From: Azospirillum sp. OGB3
GTDB taxonomy: Bacteria; Pseudomonadota; Alphaproteobacteria; Azospirillales; Azospirillaceae
DNA length: 64,000 bases
NCBI RefSeq assembly: GCF_014192915.1
Contig: NZ_JACHYN010000002.1
Location: 248,001 to 312,000, forward strand
Direction: 5' to 3'
A model generated the notes under the pieces. That model worked only from the letters and a program-made list of their open reading frames with translations, did no database searches and was not told where the DNA came from. Both the position numbers and the translations under genes were made by a program. Shown here piece by piece: positions 1 through 7,611 of the stretch (its first letter is position 1; each line of letters starts with the position of its first letter).

Positions 1-294
1 AAACAGCCTCTGGGGGAGCCCTCGGTCCGCCCGTCCGTGGTCGCAGTGTGCCCGCTCAAAAGTGGTAAGAAAAGCGATGGCAAGCCTGTGGCGTGTTTTC
101 GTCAGCCAAATCGTCGCAGGCCGCGGTCGATCCGGCCCGGCCGACCCGTTTCCGGATGCGGCAGCCCCGTGCCGCGACGGGAGCGTGCTTGCGGCTGCAG
201 GACGTCCCGGCTGCAGGAAATCTTTGTGTCTCCGCGTCTCTGTGGTTAAGTCTCCCACCAGACAACGACCACCCCATCATCGGCGACCGTCCCC
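1..294. other. Leader of prmA with a dispersed-repeat fragment
   Basis: No convincing gene is visible before prmA. About positions 217-252 resemble a short sequence scattered through many bacterial genomes, whose reverse-strand translation gives a characteristic 'HRDAETQR'-type peptide; that peptide is visible here. The short ORFs in this stretch overlap each other in several frames and are probably spurious. The prmA promoter should lie here, but I could not choose one. Confidence 0.4.
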
Positions 295-1209
295 ATGTCC
301 TCTTCCAAGCTCTGGCGCATCGCGCTCGTCATTCCCGAAGCCCACGCCCCCGCGTTCGCCGAGGCGATTGGCGATCACGCCGACGCGGTGTCCACCTTCG
401 AGCTGGAGGAGCACGGCGACTGGCTGGTCGAGGCGACGGTCTACGGGCAGCCGGACGAGCCGCGGCTGAACGCCCGCGTCGCCGTTCTGGCCGAGGCCAT
501 GGGCATCCCCGAGCCCAAGCTGATCGTCGAGGAACTGCCCCTCATCGACTGGGTCTCGCACAGCTACCAGGGCTTTCCGCCGATCCAGGCCGGCCGCTTC
601 TTCGTCCACGGCTCCCACCACGAGGGCATCGTCCCGGCGGGCAGCATTCCGCTGCTGGTCGACGCCGCCACCGCCTTCGGCACGGGCGAGCATGGCTCCA
701 CCAAGGGCTGCCTGATGGCGCTGGATCGGCTGGCCCGGCGGATGAGCCTACCGCGCGCCGGGCGGGGCGGGGCGCTCGACATGGGCTGCGGCTCGGGCAT
801 CCTGGCGCTGGCGGTGACCAAGCGCTGGCGGGTGCCCGTCACCGCCGTGGACATCGACCCGGAGGCGGTGCGCGTCACCCGCGTCAACGCCGCCCTCAAC
901 GGCGTGAAGGCCCGCATCCGCTCGCAGGGCGGCGACGGCTACCACACCGCCATCGTGGGCAAGCACAAGCCCTACCGCCTGATCACCGCCAACATCCTGG
1001 CCCGCCCGCTGGCCCGCATGGCGCCGCAGCTGAAGCGCCATCTCCAGCGCGGCGGCGTTGCCGTCCTGGCCGGCCTGCTGAACCGGCAGGAGCGCCACGT
1101 CATCCAGGCGCACCGCACCCAGGGCCTGCATCTGGTGGCGCGTATCCCGGTCGGCGAATGGACCACCCTTGTGGTGAAGCGGCCGAAGCGGAAAGCCGTA
1201 AAGGGCTGA
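295..1209 (+). CDS. prmA: Ribosomal protein L11 methyltransferase
   Basis: A cytoplasmic SAM-dependent methyltransferase that trimethylates lysines and the N-terminus of ribosomal protein L11. The 304-residue product matches the usual PrmA length. Visible family features are the AFGTGEHGST segment (about residues 128-137), the SAM-binding glycine loop MGCGSGIL (163-170), an acidic residue after the second strand (VDIDPEA), and the NILA motif near residue 233 that corresponds to the N-[IL]-[LA] substrate site. The N-terminal 100 residues fit the L11-binding domain. The ATG at 295 puts the conserved N-terminus in frame. The next gene follows after 67 bases on the same strand. Confidence 0.93.
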   Translation: MSSSKLWRIALVIPEAHAPAFAEAIGDHADAVSTFELEEHGDWLVEATVYGQPDEPRLNARVAVLAEAMGIPEPKLIVEELPLIDWVSHSYQGFPPIQAGRFFVHGSHHEGIVPAGSIPLLVDAATAFGTGEHGSTKGCLMALDRLARRMSLPRAGRGGALDMGCGSGILALAVTKRWRVPVTAVDIDPEAVRVTRVNAALNGVKARIRSQGGDGYHTAIVGKHKPYRLITANILARPLARMAPQLKRHLQRGGVAVLAGLLNRQERHVIQAHRTQGLHLVARIPVGEWTTLVVKRPKRKAVKG

Positions 1210-1276
1210 CACCCCTGGATTTCGGTCCTCCCGCCGCCAATGTCTTGCGGACATATGGACGACCCGCGGAGGACCG

Positions 1277-1738
1277 ATGCTGAACCGGATCAGGGCGCTG
1301 TTCCAGGAGAATGACCCCGGCGACGACCGCCACAGGCTGGAGGCCGCCGCCGCCGCCCTTCTGGTCGAGGCCGCGCGCACCGACAACACCATTTCCCCGG
1401 CGGAGCGCGAGCGCATCCTCGACGTCACCCGCCGCCACTTCCATTTGAGCGAGGAGGAGGCGCAGGACCTGCTGTCCGCCGCCGTGTTCGACACGGAGGG
1501 CGCCTCGCCCTACTACCGCTACGTCACGGTGATCAACGATCATTGTCCGCCGGACAAGCGGCTGTGGATCATCGAGATGCTGTGGGAGGTCGCCTACGCC
1601 GACGGCGAATTGAACGACCTGGAGGCCAATCTGCTGCGCCGCATCGGCGGCCTGCTGCATGTGCCCGACGTCGACCGCGGCCTCGCCCGCAAGCGCGTCC
1701 TGGAGCGGCTGGGCCTGCCCGACGATTCAGGGCTGTAG
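1277..1738 (+). CDS. TerB-family protein
   Basis: A 153-residue soluble, mostly helical protein. The central part (about residues 15-140) resembles the TerB/DjlA-N helical bundle, including the pattern of two acidic helix-turn segments (ARTDNTISPAER and AYADGELNDLE) that is typical of this family and is thought to bind metal. No signal peptide or membrane segment is seen. TerB-like proteins are named for tellurite resistance, but stand-alone chromosomal copies are widespread and usually of unknown function; there is no ter operon here. A GGAGG-like sequence lies just before the ATG. It may be co-transcribed with prmA. Confidence 0.8.
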   Translation: MLNRIRALFQENDPGDDRHRLEAAAAALLVEAARTDNTISPAERERILDVTRRHFHLSEEEAQDLLSAAVFDTEGASPYYRYVTVINDHCPPDKRLWIIEMLWEVAYADGELNDLEANLLRRIGGLLHVPDVDRGLARKRVLERLGLPDDSGL

Positions 1739-1842
1739 AGGGTTCGGCCTTTCACGTGTCCCTGCCCATTCCCGCGCTTGCGCGCTGGGGCGTCCCTGCC
1801 TAGCCTGTGGCGGTCGGCTTCACCGGATGAGGATCAGCCCCC

Positions 1843-3873
1843 GTGTCCAGCGCTTACCGCGGCGACGAAACCCTGGCGCAGCTTCTGGCCCAGGCGGGCC
1901 TGCCCCAAACCCCCGCGGACATCCGCAGCCTCGTCGCCGGGGTGCTCGCCGCGCCGGAGGGGGAGGATTCGGACGGCTGGATGGTCCTGGTCGGGGCGCG
2001 GGTCCCGGAGGACCTCGCCGGGCAGCTCCGCGCCCTGAAGGCCGAAATCGCCGCCGGCCGCGTCGCAGACGCGCCGGATTATGCCGCCCGCATCGCCGCC
2101 CTGCGCGGCGTCCTGGCGCGCGCCGACCTCGACGGCTTCATCGTGCCGCGCGGCGACGAGCATCAGGGCGAGTATGTGCCGCCGCGCGCCCAGCGGCTCG
2201 CCTGGCTGACCGGCTTTACCGGATCGGCCGGCCACGCCGTGGTGGGACGCCAGCGCGCCGCCATCTTCGTGGACGGGCGCTACACCCTCCAGGTCCAGAC
2301 GGAGGTGTCGGGCGATCTCTACGAATACCGGCATCTGGTCGACGATCCGCTGACCGAATGGGTGGGGGAGGCGCTGCCGCAAGGCGGGCGGCTCGGCTAC
2401 GATCCGTGGCTGCACACCGCCGGCTGGGTGGAGCGCACCCGCCAGCAGCTGGAGCGGGTCGGCCTGTCGCTGGTGCCCTGCCCGGACAATCCGGTGGACT
2501 GCGTGTGGACGGACCAGCCCCCACCCCCGCTGGCTCCGGTGGTCGCCCAGGACCTCCCATTCGCCGGGGACAGCGCCGCCGACAAGCGCGCCCGCATCGC
2601 CGGCGACCTGACGCGCAACGGCATCGGCGCGGTGGTGCTGACCCAGCCCGACTCCATCGCGTGGCTTCTCAACCTGCGCGGCGCGGACGTGCCCTGCACG
2701 CCGCTGCCGCTGTCCTTCGCGATCCTGAAGGACGACGCGCAGGTGGACCTGTTCATCGACTGCCGCAAGCTGGCGCCCGGTGTCGAATCCCATCTCGGCA
2801 ACCAGGTCGCCGTGCGCGCCCCGGACGAACTGGGCGCCGCGCTCGACGGGCTGGGCCGCGAAGGGCGCAAGGTGATGGCCGACCCGGCGAGCACCTCGGC
2901 CTGGATCTTCGACCGGCTGCACATGGCCGGCGCCAAGCTGGAGCGCGACCCCGACCCCTGCGCCCTGCCCAAGGCCTGCAAGAACGAGGCGGAACTGGCC
3001 GGCACCCGCGCCGCCCACATCCGCGACGGCGCGGCGCTCGTCCGCTTCCTGCACTGGCTGTCGCAGGAGGCGCCGTCGGGCACGGTGAGTGAGATCGAGG
3101 CGGCGGACCGGCTGCTGGCCTTCCGCCGCGCCAACGACCGCTTCCGCGGCCTCAGCTTCGACACCATCGCCGGGGCGGGGCCGAACGGCGCCATCGTCCA
3201 TTACCGGGTGTCGGAGGCGACCGACCGCCGGCTGGAGCCGGGCAGCCTGTTCCTGCTGGACAGCGGCGCCCAGTATCAGGACGGCACCACCGACGTGACG
3301 CGCACCATCGCCATCGGCGCGCCGACCCCGGAGATGCGCGAGCGCTTCACGCTGGTCCTCAAGGGGCACATCGCCATCAGCACGGCCCGCTTCCCGCGCG
3401 GCACCACCGGGTCGCAGCTCGACACCCTGGCCCGCCTGCCGCTGTGGTCGCTGGGGCTGGACTACGACCACGGCACCGGCCACGGGGTGGGCAGCTACCT
3501 GTCGGTGCATGAGGGGCCGCAGCGGATATCCAAGGTGCCGAACAGCGTGGCGCTGCAGCCCGGCATGATCCTGTCCAACGAGCCCGGATACTACAAGACC
3601 GGCGCCTACGGCATCCGCATCGAGAACCTGATCGTCGTCCAGCCGCTCGACCTGCCCATGGCGGAGCGGCCCATGCTGGGGTTCGAGGTGCTGACCCTGG
3701 CCCCCATCGACCGCAATCTGGTCGAGCCGGCGCTGCTGACCCAGGCGGAGATCGCCTGGCTGAACGCCTACCACACGCAGGTGCGCGAGACGCTGGAGCC
3801 GCGGCTTGCGGGTGAGGGGGACGCCGCCGTGACGCACTGGTTGAGGCAGGCGACGTCGCCGATCATCGATTGA
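1843..3873 (+). CDS. pepP: Xaa-Pro aminopeptidase (peptidase M24B)
   Basis: A metallo-aminopeptidase that removes an N-terminal residue preceding proline; cytoplasmic, with no signal peptide. The 676-residue length fits the long three-domain aminopeptidase P type: two creatinase-like N-terminal domains (about residues 80-380) and a C-terminal pita-bread domain. All five expected dinuclear-metal ligands are visible: Asp in LLDSGAQ, Asp in TTDVTRT, His in GHGVGSYLSVHEG, Glu in SNEPGYY and Glu in IRIEN. The start is GTG at 1843; the Shine-Dalgarno is weak (GAGGA about 14 bases upstream), so a slightly different start is possible. The first 70 residues look like an extra N-terminal segment. Confidence 0.9.
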   Translation: MSSAYRGDETLAQLLAQAGLPQTPADIRSLVAGVLAAPEGEDSDGWMVLVGARVPEDLAGQLRALKAEIAAGRVADAPDYAARIAALRGVLARADLDGFIVPRGDEHQGEYVPPRAQRLAWLTGFTGSAGHAVVGRQRAAIFVDGRYTLQVQTEVSGDLYEYRHLVDDPLTEWVGEALPQGGRLGYDPWLHTAGWVERTRQQLERVGLSLVPCPDNPVDCVWTDQPPPPLAPVVAQDLPFAGDSAADKRARIAGDLTRNGIGAVVLTQPDSIAWLLNLRGADVPCTPLPLSFAILKDDAQVDLFIDCRKLAPGVESHLGNQVAVRAPDELGAALDGLGREGRKVMADPASTSAWIFDRLHMAGAKLERDPDPCALPKACKNEAELAGTRAAHIRDGAALVRFLHWLSQEAPSGTVSEIEAADRLLAFRRANDRFRGLSFDTIAGAGPNGAIVHYRVSEATDRRLEPGSLFLLDSGAQYQDGTTDVTRTIAIGAPTPEMRERFTLVLKGHIAISTARFPRGTTGSQLDTLARLPLWSLGLDYDHGTGHGVGSYLSVHEGPQRISKVPNSVALQPGMILSNEPGYYKTGAYGIRIENLIVVQPLDLPMAERPMLGFEVLTLAPIDRNLVEPALLTQAEIAWLNAYHTQVRETLEPRLAGEGDAAVTHWLRQATSPIID

Positions 3874-4242
3874 GGGAAATGCGCCGGGATGGATCCTTGT
3901 CGGCCGGTGTGCGGCGCGTGAGGCGAGAATCAGCCCGTGCGTTCGCCTGTGAAATCTGGCAAGGTCCCCACCCGGCGCAGGGGTATGCCTGTTCGGGCCG
4001 CCGCCGGACGCGCGCCCGTGCCTTGGAAGCGATGTCTCATCGCGTCGGGGCGCGGCGGAAATTCGGCGGTCTTGGTAACCCGATATTTACGGGCGTGCGT
4101 CACTGTGGCCGTGAGGGATGACTTTTCGGCAGACTTAAGGCATCACACTCGGACCAGACCGACCTCGGCGCACGCCATGCCGCGCCGGGCGGGCTGAACG
4201 CCGGGCCGGGGCCTAGCAACGGAAGAATGCGGAGACGCGTAG
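3874..4242. other. Intergenic region upstream of cheY
   Basis: About 370 bases without a supported gene. It should contain the promoter of the cheY-cheZ unit. I looked for sigma-54 (TGGCAC-N5-TTGC) and sigma-28-like elements and saw no good match. Local AT-richer patches around 4078-4092 and 4118-4140 are the most promoter-like. Short ORFs here overlap in two frames and lack family resemblance. Confidence 0.4.
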
Positions 4243-4608
4243 ATGAAGATCCTTGTCGTCGATGACTACGCCACCATGCGGCGCATCGTGCGGAACCTCC
4301 TGACCCAGATCGGCTACACGGACATCGACGAGGCCGGCGACGGCGTCTCGGCCCTGCAGAAGCTGCGCGAGAGCAAGTTCGGCCTCATCATTTCCGACTG
4401 GAACATGGAGCCGATGACCGGCCTGCAGCTCCTCAAGGAGATCCGCGCCGACGCCAAGCTCGCCTCGACCCCGTTCATCATGGTCACCGCCGAAAGCAAG
4501 ACCGAGAACGTGATCGCCGCCAAGCAGGCCGGTGTGAACAACTACATCGTCAAGCCTTTCAACGCCGACACCCTGAAGCAGAAGATCCAGGCCGTCATCG
4601 GCGGGTAA
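4243..4608 (+). CDS. cheY: Chemotaxis response regulator CheY
   Basis: A 121-residue single-domain receiver, the phosphorylatable signal that binds the flagellar switch. All functional residues are present: the acidic pair D7-D8, phosphoacceptor D52 (in IISDWNMEP), T82 (VTAES), an aromatic Y101 before the last strand, and K104 (IVKPF). There is no output domain. The phosphatase gene cheZ begins 4 bases after the stop codon, so the two are surely co-transcribed and the protein pair acts as kinase target and phosphatase. The ATG follows a GGAGACGCGTAG sequence that serves as ribosome binding site. Confidence 0.95.
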   Translation: MKILVVDDYATMRRIVRNLLTQIGYTDIDEAGDGVSALQKLRESKFGLIISDWNMEPMTGLQLLKEIRADAKLASTPFIMVTAESKTENVIAAKQAGVNNYIVKPFNADTLKQKIQAVIGG

Positions 4609-4611
4609 GGA

Positions 4612-5718
4612 GTGGTTGGGTTGGATCAGCTTCCGCAGCTTTCCGAGGAAGAGTTCGACCAGATCGAGGAAGCGATCGCCCGCACGACCAAGGGGCGAGC
4701 CTTCCTGCGCCGCTTCCACCGCCGGGCCCATGGGGCCGCGGCGGAGGAGGTGCGCAACATGCTGCTGGAGTTCCGCAGCTCCTGGCATCAGCAGAGCGAG
4801 GCGGTGGAAGCCTCCAAGCACGTTGAGGTGCTGCGGCTGGAGCTGATGGAGATGGCGGCCTCCATCGAGCAGGCGCGGCGCGAGGTCGCGGCCCTGCGTC
4901 CGCCCGACGCCGGCGGCGACAAGATCATGTCGGCGACCAACGAGCTGGACGCCATCGTCATCTCCACCGAGCGCGCGTCCTTCGAGATCCTGAACGCCGC
5001 CGAGCGGCTGATGGACCTGTCGGGCAAGCTGAAGGCGGACGGCGCCGACCCCGGCCTGTGCTCCGAGATCGAGGGGGAGGTGACCAACATCTTCACCGCC
5101 TGCTCGTTCCAGGACCTGACCGGCCAGCGCACCAGCAAGGTGGTCAACGCGCTCCGCTACATCGAGCAGCGCGTCAACGCGATGATCAACATCTGGGGCG
5201 TCGAGAAGCTCGCCGGTCTCCAGGTCGCGCCTGAAAACACGGACACCCGCCCGGACGCGCACCTGCTGAACGGCCCGCAGCTCGACGGCCTCGGCGTCAG
5301 CCAGGCCGACGTGGACAGCATGTTCGACAGTCCGGCGATGGCGGCACCGCCGCCGGCTCCCGAACCGCCTCCTCCTCCACCCCCTCCCGCCGCCCCGGCG
5401 GCGGCCCAAGGCGGAGCCAAGGCGAGTCAGGCCGACATCGACAGCCTGTTCGACAGCCCAGCCCCTGCACCGGCCGCTCCGGCGAAGGCCAGCCAGGCGG
5501 ACATCGACAGCCTGTTCGACAGTCCGGCTCCCGCTCCTGCCGCGGTTCCGCCGGCTCCTGCTCCTGCTCCCGCCGCCAAGAAGCCGGTGCCGAAGCCGGC
5601 CTCGGCGGCCAAGCCCGCCCCGAAGCCGGCTGCCAAGCCGGCGGCCACCCCGCCGCCCGCGGCGGACGAGCCTCCGGCGCCGCTGGATCAGGCGGCCATC
5701 GACGCCCTGTTCGGCTGA
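4612..5718 (+). CDS. cheZ: CheZ-family CheY-P phosphatase with repeated CheY-docking peptides
   Basis: A 368-residue protein starting at GTG 4612, with AAGGAG just upstream overlapping the cheY stop. The first 205 residues form the long-helix CheZ domain; the catalytic motif FQDLTGQ (residues about 166-172) supplies the Asp and Gln needed for CheY-P hydrolysis. The rest is unusual: a proline/alanine-rich linker that carries SQADVDSMFDS (230-240), SQADIDSLFDS (272-282) and the same peptide again (294-304), then ends in DQAAIDALFG. These resemble the CheY-binding peptides at the FliM N-terminus and CheZ C-terminus. E. coli CheZ is about 214 residues with one such peptide. Phosphatase function is well supported; multivalent docking is inference. 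Confidence 0.88.
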   Translation: MVGLDQLPQLSEEEFDQIEEAIARTTKGRAFLRRFHRRAHGAAAEEVRNMLLEFRSSWHQQSEAVEASKHVEVLRLELMEMAASIEQARREVAALRPPDAGGDKIMSATNELDAIVISTERASFEILNAAERLMDLSGKLKADGADPGLCSEIEGEVTNIFTACSFQDLTGQRTSKVVNALRYIEQRVNAMINIWGVEKLAGLQVAPENTDTRPDAHLLNGPQLDGLGVSQADVDSMFDSPAMAAPPPAPEPPPPPPPPAAPAAAQGGAKASQADIDSLFDSPAPAPAAPAKASQADIDSLFDSPAPAPAAVPPAPAPAPAAKKPVPKPASAAKPAPKPAAKPAATPPPAADEPPAPLDQAAIDALFG

Positions 5719-5918
5719 CCTCACGGTCAACAAGACGGTCCGGCGTCGGATTTGTGAAGAGTTGCCGCCGCTCCAATCGGCGGGCGAATTGGGACATGAA
5801 GTTTGCTATGACGATCGTCGCCCGCCGGGCCGATGCCGGCCTTGGCGGGCAGTCCTGACCAGACGGGCCGGCGTGCGCGGATGCCCCGGACGTCCCTTCG
5901 GAAAGAGGCGCAGCCCGC

Positions 5919-6656
5919 ATGAGGAATCTCTCGAAACCCTTCATGGCGGAGCTTCAAAAGGCCCGCCGGACCGGCAATCCCTATCAGGCGGTGGTGGATG
6001 ACGCCTCCGCCCTGGCGCCGGCGCTGGCGTCGCTGCCGTCCGGTCCGGTCACGGTGGACAACAGCGACGTCATCCGCGCCATCAGCGACCTCGGCGCGAA
6101 GCTCGACCGCTTCCTGACCATGGACGCCCAGCAGATCGACCAGATCCAGGTCGAGATCGCCGACATCTCTGGCCGCATCAAGGCCACCAAGGTGGAGATG
6201 GCGGCGATCCGCCACCCGCTGGCCGGCGACGACAAGTTTGTGCAGGCGTCCCAGGAACTGAACGCCGTCGTCTCGGCGACGGAGGCCGCGACCAACACCA
6301 TCATGGCCTGCGCCGAGGAGCTGGAGGAGGTCGTTCACGAGTTGAAGTCGTCGTTGCCGGAGGGCTACCACGCCGACCGCGTCAACGACATGAACGACGT
6401 GATCGTCCGCATCTACGAGGCCTGCAACTTCCAGGACCTGACCGGCCAGCGCATCACCAAGGTCGTCCGCGCCCTGTCCTTCATCGAAGAGCGCGTCGAC
6501 GCGATGATGAGCCATTGGAACAAGCGCGAGTTCGAGGCGATGCCCCTGCCGCCCACCGTCACCAAGATGGACGAGACGCTGGAACTGCACGGCCCGGCCG
6601 ACCATCAGGAGATGGGCAACATCAGCCAGGCCGACATCGACGCCCTGTTCGGCTGA
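5919..6656 (+). CDS. Second CheZ-family phosphatase paralogue
   Basis: A 245-residue protein that shares the CheZ core with the preceding gene. The catalytic NFQDLTGQRITK segment is conserved, as is the pattern of long helices rich in I/V/L heptads (residues about 40-205). Its C-terminus has a single SQADIDALFG peptide, the expected CheY-docking tail, without the proline-rich linker of its neighbour. It lies 200 bases downstream of the first cheZ, with an AT-richer patch between them (about 5800-5820) that could be its own promoter. It is probably an ancient tandem duplicate that may dephosphorylate the same or another CheY. GAAAGAGG about 12 bases upstream supports the ATG at 5919. Confidence 0.85.
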   Translation: MRNLSKPFMAELQKARRTGNPYQAVVDDASALAPALASLPSGPVTVDNSDVIRAISDLGAKLDRFLTMDAQQIDQIQVEIADISGRIKATKVEMAAIRHPLAGDDKFVQASQELNAVVSATEAATNTIMACAEELEEVVHELKSSLPEGYHADRVNDMNDVIVRIYEACNFQDLTGQRITKVVRALSFIEERVDAMMSHWNKREFEAMPLPPTVTKMDETLELHGPADHQEMGNISQADIDALFG

Positions 6657-6724
6657 TCGCCGTCCATTCCGGGGGTCCGTCCGCGTCATGGCGGCGAGGT
6701 TCGAAATTTGTTCGCCGAAGCGGC

Positions 6725-6755
6725 TTGCCGCCCCCGCGCCCCGGCGTGCTATATA
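6725..6755 (+). promoter_or_regulatory. Predicted sigma-70-type promoter of bamD
   Basis: TTGCCG (6725-6730) and TATATA (6750-6755) are separated by 19 bases, or by 18 if the -10 is read as CTATAT. The -10 is the only AT-rich hexamer in a very GC-rich stretch and lies about 30 bases before the bamD start. The spacing is slightly long, so confidence is moderate. Confidence 0.4.
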
Positions 6756-6784
6756 GGGCCAACTTCGAAAGCATCGCGACGACC

Positions 6785-7603
6785 ATGCCCTGCCGTTTTT
6801 CCCGTCTGCCGCTTGCGGCCCTCCTCCTGGCTTCCGCCCTGACCGCCTGCTCCTCGACCAAACCCGAGGACCAGTATGTCGAGCGCCCGGCCGAGCAGAT
6901 CTACCAAGAGGCCGACGCCGCCATGCGGGAGGAGCGCTTCAAGGTGGCCGCCAAGCTCTACGACGAGGTGGAGCGCCAGCACCCCTATTCCGAATGGGCG
7001 GGCAAGGCGCAGATCATGGCGGCCTACGCCCATTACCAGGATCTGAAGTACGACGACGCGATCCTGGCGCTCGACCGCTACATCCAGCTTCATCCGGGCA
7101 GCCCCGACGTTTCCTACGCCTACTACATGCGGGCGCTGTCCTATTACGAGCAGATCACCGACGTCCGCCGCGACCAGCGCATGACCCGTCTGGCGCTCGA
7201 CGCGCTGTCGGAGGTCGTGCGCCGCTTCCCGGACAGCCAGTACGCCCGCGACGCCAAGATCAAGATCGACCTGACCAACGACCATCTCGCCGGCAAGGAG
7301 ATGGAGGTCGGGCGCTTCTATCTGAAGCAGGGTCAGTACACCGCCGCCATCGGCCGGTTCCGCACGGTGATTGAAAACTACCAGACCACCTCCCACGTCC
7401 CTGAGGCGCTGCACCGGCTGGTGGAGTGCTATCTGGCGCTGGGAATCACGGACGAGGCGAAGACCGCCGCCGCCGTGCTCGGCCACAACTTCCCCGGCAG
7501 CGAATGGTACACGGACAGCTACGCACTGCTGGTGGACGCCAACGTGCGTCCGGAGCGAAACGAGAAGTCCTGGATCAGCAGAGCCTGGAGCTCCCTGTTC
7601 TAG
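6785..7603 (+). CDS. bamD: Outer membrane assembly lipoprotein BamD
   Basis: An essential-type lipoprotein of the BAM complex that folds outer membrane proteins. The 272-residue precursor has a lipoprotein signal peptide: basic start, hydrophobic LPLAALLLASALT, and lipobox LTAC with the acylated Cys at about residue 22. The mature part is a run of TPR-like helical hairpins (YQEADAAMREERFKVAAKLYDEV and successive repeats) typical of BamD. An in-frame extension upstream to 6515 overlaps the cheZ paralogue and has no signal peptide, so ATG 6785 is chosen. recN starts 8 bases after the stop; bamD next to recN is a common alphaproteobacterial arrangement, often downstream of lpxC, which here is elsewhere in the window. 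Confidence 0.93.
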   Translation: MPCRFSRLPLAALLLASALTACSSTKPEDQYVERPAEQIYQEADAAMREERFKVAAKLYDEVERQHPYSEWAGKAQIMAAYAHYQDLKYDDAILALDRYIQLHPGSPDVSYAYYMRALSYYEQITDVRRDQRMTRLALDALSEVVRRFPDSQYARDAKIKIDLTNDHLAGKEMEVGRFYLKQGQYTAAIGRFRTVIENYQTTSHVPEALHRLVECYLALGITDEAKTAAAVLGHNFPGSEWYTDSYALLVDANVRPERNEKSWISRAWSSLF

Positions 7604-7611
7604 GACGATCC

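Noticed and set aside
1277-1738. Tellurite resistance determinant
   Set aside because: A lone TerB-like gene without terC/D/E partners does not support a resistance function.
1834-3837. A 667-codon minus-strand ORF over the aminopeptidase gene
   Set aside because: Same reason: shadow translation with no domain, opposite a clear M24 peptidase.
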